A DNA stretch of 6,755 nt. It comes from Rhodospirillaceae bacterium. Its GTDB lineage: Bacteria; Pseudomonadota; Alphaproteobacteria; MPNO01; UBA2964. A program made the position numbers and the translations under genes. Below, piece by piece: positions 4,789-6,755 of this stretch. How positions within the stretch are numbered: position 1 is the stretch's first letter; each line of letters begins with the position of its first letter. Below the pieces are notes generated by a model that was given only the letters and a program-made list of their open reading frames with translations, did not search any database and had not been told where the DNA came from. The DNA lies in assembly GCA_018660305.1 (NCBI GenBank), contig JABJKO010000047.1, forward strand, positions 1 to 6,755, read 5' to 3'.

Positions 4789-6498
4789 ATGAGTGAAAAA
4801 CCGGATTTGATCATTCGCGGCGGTACTGTCGTCGACGGCACGGGCGGGGCAATGGCGGAAGCGGACGTGGCCGTCTCGGACGGCCGGATTATCGCCGTGG
4901 GTCAGGTGGGGGATACCGGCGAGGATGAGATCGACGCGCGCGGCCGCCTGGTGATGCCCGGCTTCGTTGACGTACATACCCACTATGACGCGCAGGTGAC
5001 CTGGGCCAACCGGATCACGCCGTCGTCGTGCAATGGGGTGACGACGGTACTGATGGGCAATTGCGGCGTCGGTTTCGCGCCGGTGCGCGATGATCACCAC
5101 GATATGCTGATTGAGCTGATGGAAGGCGTGGAAGACATCCCCGAGGTGGTGATGCAGGCCGGGCTGCCGTGGACCTGGACCAGCTTCCCGGACTATCTCG
5201 ACACCCTGGCCCAGCGGCAATACGACGTGGACGTGGCGACCCAGGTTCCGCACGCAGCGCTTAGGGTCTTCGTGATGGGAGAGCGCGGTGCCGACCGGGA
5301 AGAGGCGACGGCGGCGGACCGTGCGGAGATGGCGCGGCTTGCCGCTGAGGGAATTTCGGCGGGCGCCTTTGGTTTTTCAACGTCCCGGCTGCTGCAGCAC
5401 CGAACGGCGGCGGGAAAGCCTGTCCCCTCCTATGGCGCATCGGAGACTGAATTGGCCGAGATCGCCGATGCTGTGGGGCAGGTCGGGCGCGGCTGGCTCC
5501 AGGTTGTTGGCGACCACGGCGATGCGATTGACCGGGAATTCGGTCTGCTCACCCGTCTGGCGAAACGGTCGGGGCGTCCCTTGACGCTGACGCTATTGCA
5601 AAGAAACGCCGACCCCGACCAATGGCGCGATCTGCTGGAGCGGATCGCGGCCGCCAATGCCGAGGGCCTGCAAATTACCGGCCAAATTCGCGGACGGCCA
5701 ACCAGCGTGTTGCTGGGCTTCGAGTTGTCGTTGAATCCGTTTCTCGACTGTGCCGGCTGGCGGGAATTGGCGCCGTTGGACATGGACGCCCGCGTTGCAA
5801 TTCTGCGCGATCCGAATTTCCGGGCGCGCCTGATCGCCGAGCCCACTGACAACGCCGGCCAGGCAGAGCGATTGAGAGACTGGGAGAGAATTTTCCCATT
5901 CGGTGATCCGCCGCAATACGAGCCCGATCCGGACCTCAGCGTCGCGGCCGAGGCCCGGCGGCGCGGTATGGATCCGGCCGAACTCGCCTACGATTTGATG
6001 ATGGAAAATGACGGCCGCGGTATCCTCTATCATCCTATGACGAACTACGCGGGCGGCGACATGGCCTCGGTTCACGAGATGCTGGGGCATCCCAACACGT
6101 TAATCGGCCTTGGCGACGGCGGCGCCCATGTGGGGATCATGTGTGACGCCACCGACATGGTCCACACCCTCACCCATTGGACCCGCGACCGCACGCGCGG
6201 CCCCTTGCACGGCATCGAGGAGATGGTGCGGCGATTGACCTCCGCCAACGCCGAGGCCATTGGCCTTTGCGATCGTGGGCGGATCGCGCCGGGCATGCGG
6301 GCCGACATTAATGTTGTGAATTATGATGAATTGCAGCTTCAGGTGCCCGAGGTGAGCTACGATCTACCCACGGGGGGTAAGCGTCTATTGCAACGCTCCG
6401 CCGGGTTCGACGCGACAATCGTGGCCGGCGTTCCCACCTGGCGCCATGGCGAGGCGACCGGTGCGCTGCCGGGTCGCCTGCTGCGCAGCGGCCATTGA
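4789..6498 (+). CDS. Amidohydrolase, N-acyl-D-amino-acid deacylase (D-aminoacylase) family
   Basis: A 569-residue metal-dependent amidohydrolase of the D-aminoacylase type, whose characterised members hydrolyse N-acyl-D-amino acids. The N-terminal small beta domain has I-I-R-G-G-T-V-V-D-G-T-G (8-19), then P-G-F-V-D-V-H-T-H-Y-D (57-67), with H63 and H65 the metal H-x-H. M-G-N-C-G-V-G-F-A-P (89-98) holds C92, the bridging Cys position of D-aminoacylases. G-A-F-G-F-S-T-S-R (192-200) is a further family motif. L-G-D-G-G-A-H-V (441-448) holds D443, the catalytic Asp position, and G-R-I-A-P-G-M-R-A-D-I-N-V-V (497-510) is the strand returning to the beta domain. It is longer than classical D-aminoacylase (about 480 residues), matching a longer subgroup. 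The two further His ligands of the classical enzyme are not evident: Q271 sits where a ligand His would be expected, and H243 (G-D-H-G-D) may or may not be the other. Zinc count and substrate are therefore uncertain. The GST gene follows 58 bases downstream on the same strand. Confidence 0.9.
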   Translation: MSEKPDLIIRGGTVVDGTGGAMAEADVAVSDGRIIAVGQVGDTGEDEIDARGRLVMPGFVDVHTHYDAQVTWANRITPSSCNGVTTVLMGNCGVGFAPVRDDHHDMLIELMEGVEDIPEVVMQAGLPWTWTSFPDYLDTLAQRQYDVDVATQVPHAALRVFVMGERGADREEATAADRAEMARLAAEGISAGAFGFSTSRLLQHRTAAGKPVPSYGASETELAEIADAVGQVGRGWLQVVGDHGDAIDREFGLLTRLAKRSGRPLTLTLLQRNADPDQWRDLLERIAAANAEGLQITGQIRGRPTSVLLGFELSLNPFLDCAGWRELAPLDMDARVAILRDPNFRARLIAEPTDNAGQAERLRDWERIFPFGDPPQYEPDPDLSVAAEARRRGMDPAELAYDLMMENDGRGILYHPMTNYAGGDMASVHEMLGHPNTLIGLGDGGAHVGIMCDATDMVHTLTHWTRDRTRGPLHGIEEMVRRLTSANAEAIGLCDRGRIAPGMRADINVVNYDELQLQVPEVSYDLPTGGKRLLQRSAGFDATIVAGVPTWRHGEATGALPGRLLRSGH

Positions 6499-6499
6499 A

Positions 6500-6529
6500 C
6501 CGGCCAAGCCGGGTCATTTGGCGCTGACC
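6500..6529. other. Overlapping small inverted repeats between amidohydrolase and GST genes
   Basis: Three mutually exclusive 5-base stems lie just after the amidohydrolase stop: CCGGC/GCCGG (6500-6504 with 6508-6512), GCCAA/TTGGC (6503-6507 with 6518-6522) and GGTCA/TGACC (6512-6516 with 6525-6529). None has a following T-run. They may be chance, or a weak attenuating structure between two cotranscribed genes. Confidence 0.2.
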
Positions 6530-6556
6530 ATTCACAAACAAAAAGATCGAAAAACC

Positions 6557-6755
6557 ATGCTTCTATTTTACTCACCGTTTCATCGTTTTGTTCACAAGGT
6601 CCTCGTTGCCATTCATGAAACCGGGCTTGGCGATGATGTGGAACTGGTACCGACATTTCCGTTTCGCAATGCGGATGGGGAATGGGTCGAGGGCCAATAC
6701 GACATCAGCATGCTCAACCCACTTGGCAAAGTACCCACCCTGACGGCGGATGACG
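6557..6755 (+). CDS. Glutathione S-transferase family protein (N-terminal part; 3' end off window)
   Basis: The open frame from the ATG at 6557-6559 runs to the right edge (66 complete codons). It begins M-L-L-F-Y-S-P-F-H-R, the first strand and catalytic loop of the thioredoxin-like GST N-domain, with S6 near the position that activates glutathione. It then shows a helix (F-V-H-K-V-L-V-A-I-H-E-T-G-L) and N-P-L-G-K-V-P-T-L (54-62), the glutathione-binding turn with the cis-proline at P60. The segment between strand 2 and this turn (about residues 34-53) carries a longer loop than in compact GSTs. The C-terminal helical domain is outside the window. The SD is weak (A-rich AAAAAGATCG upstream), and no better in-frame start exists between here and the amidohydrolase gene. 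The 58-base spacing suggests cotranscription, possibly for handling an electrophilic or thiol-linked intermediate; that role is inference. Confidence 0.85.
   Translation, partial: MLLFYSPFHRFVHKVLVAIHETGLGDDVELVPTFPFRNADGEWVEGQYDISMLNPLGKVPTLTADD

Noticed and set aside
5593..6090. Leftward open frame of 165 codons opposite the amidohydrolase gene
   Set aside because: It is a shadow of a well-supported coding frame, with no motifs.

Overview
The window reads as chromosome of a moderately GC-rich (roughly 60% by eye) Gram-negative bacterium, most likely an alphaproteobacterium. This is inferred from codon choice, the catabolic gene families present and a doublet of palindromic intergenic repeats. 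No gene here fixes the taxon. I see no rRNA, tRNA, CRISPR array, insertion sequence or phage gene.

Layout, left to right. The 3' end of a YdfG-like short-chain dehydrogenase (SDR) gene runs off the left edge (+, 1-357). It converges, 11 bases away, on a two-gene leftward unit. That unit is a periplasmic-binding-protein-fold protein of the NMT1/THI5-like type (-, 2026-2943) followed by a formylglycine-type sulfatase/phosphonate monoester hydrolase family enzyme (-, 369-1931). A 350-base divergent regulatory region (2944-3293) separates this unit from a rightward fold-type I PLP aminotransferase (+, 3294-4499). Next comes a 289-base non-coding gap with two striking tandem palindromes (4608-4659 and 4672-4712). 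It is followed by a long N-acyl-D-amino-acid deacylase-type amidohydrolase (+, 4789-6498) and the 5' end of a glutathione S-transferase family gene (+, 6557 to the right edge).

How the genes may work together. A sulfatase-fold hydrolase, a ligand-binding-fold protein, an aminotransferase, an amidohydrolase, an SDR and a GST look like an accessory catabolic neighbourhood for small amide-, amine- and ester-bearing compounds. The substrate cannot be read from the sequence. Neither the sulfatase nor the binding-fold protein has a visible signal peptide, so both probably act in the cytoplasm. The binding-fold protein has no ABC permease or ATPase beside it in this window.

I found no clearly new multi-gene system. 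The signals most worth a second look are the REP/REPIN-like palindrome doublet, the leaderless binding-fold protein paired with a sulfatase, and the partly non-canonical metal site of the amidohydrolase.
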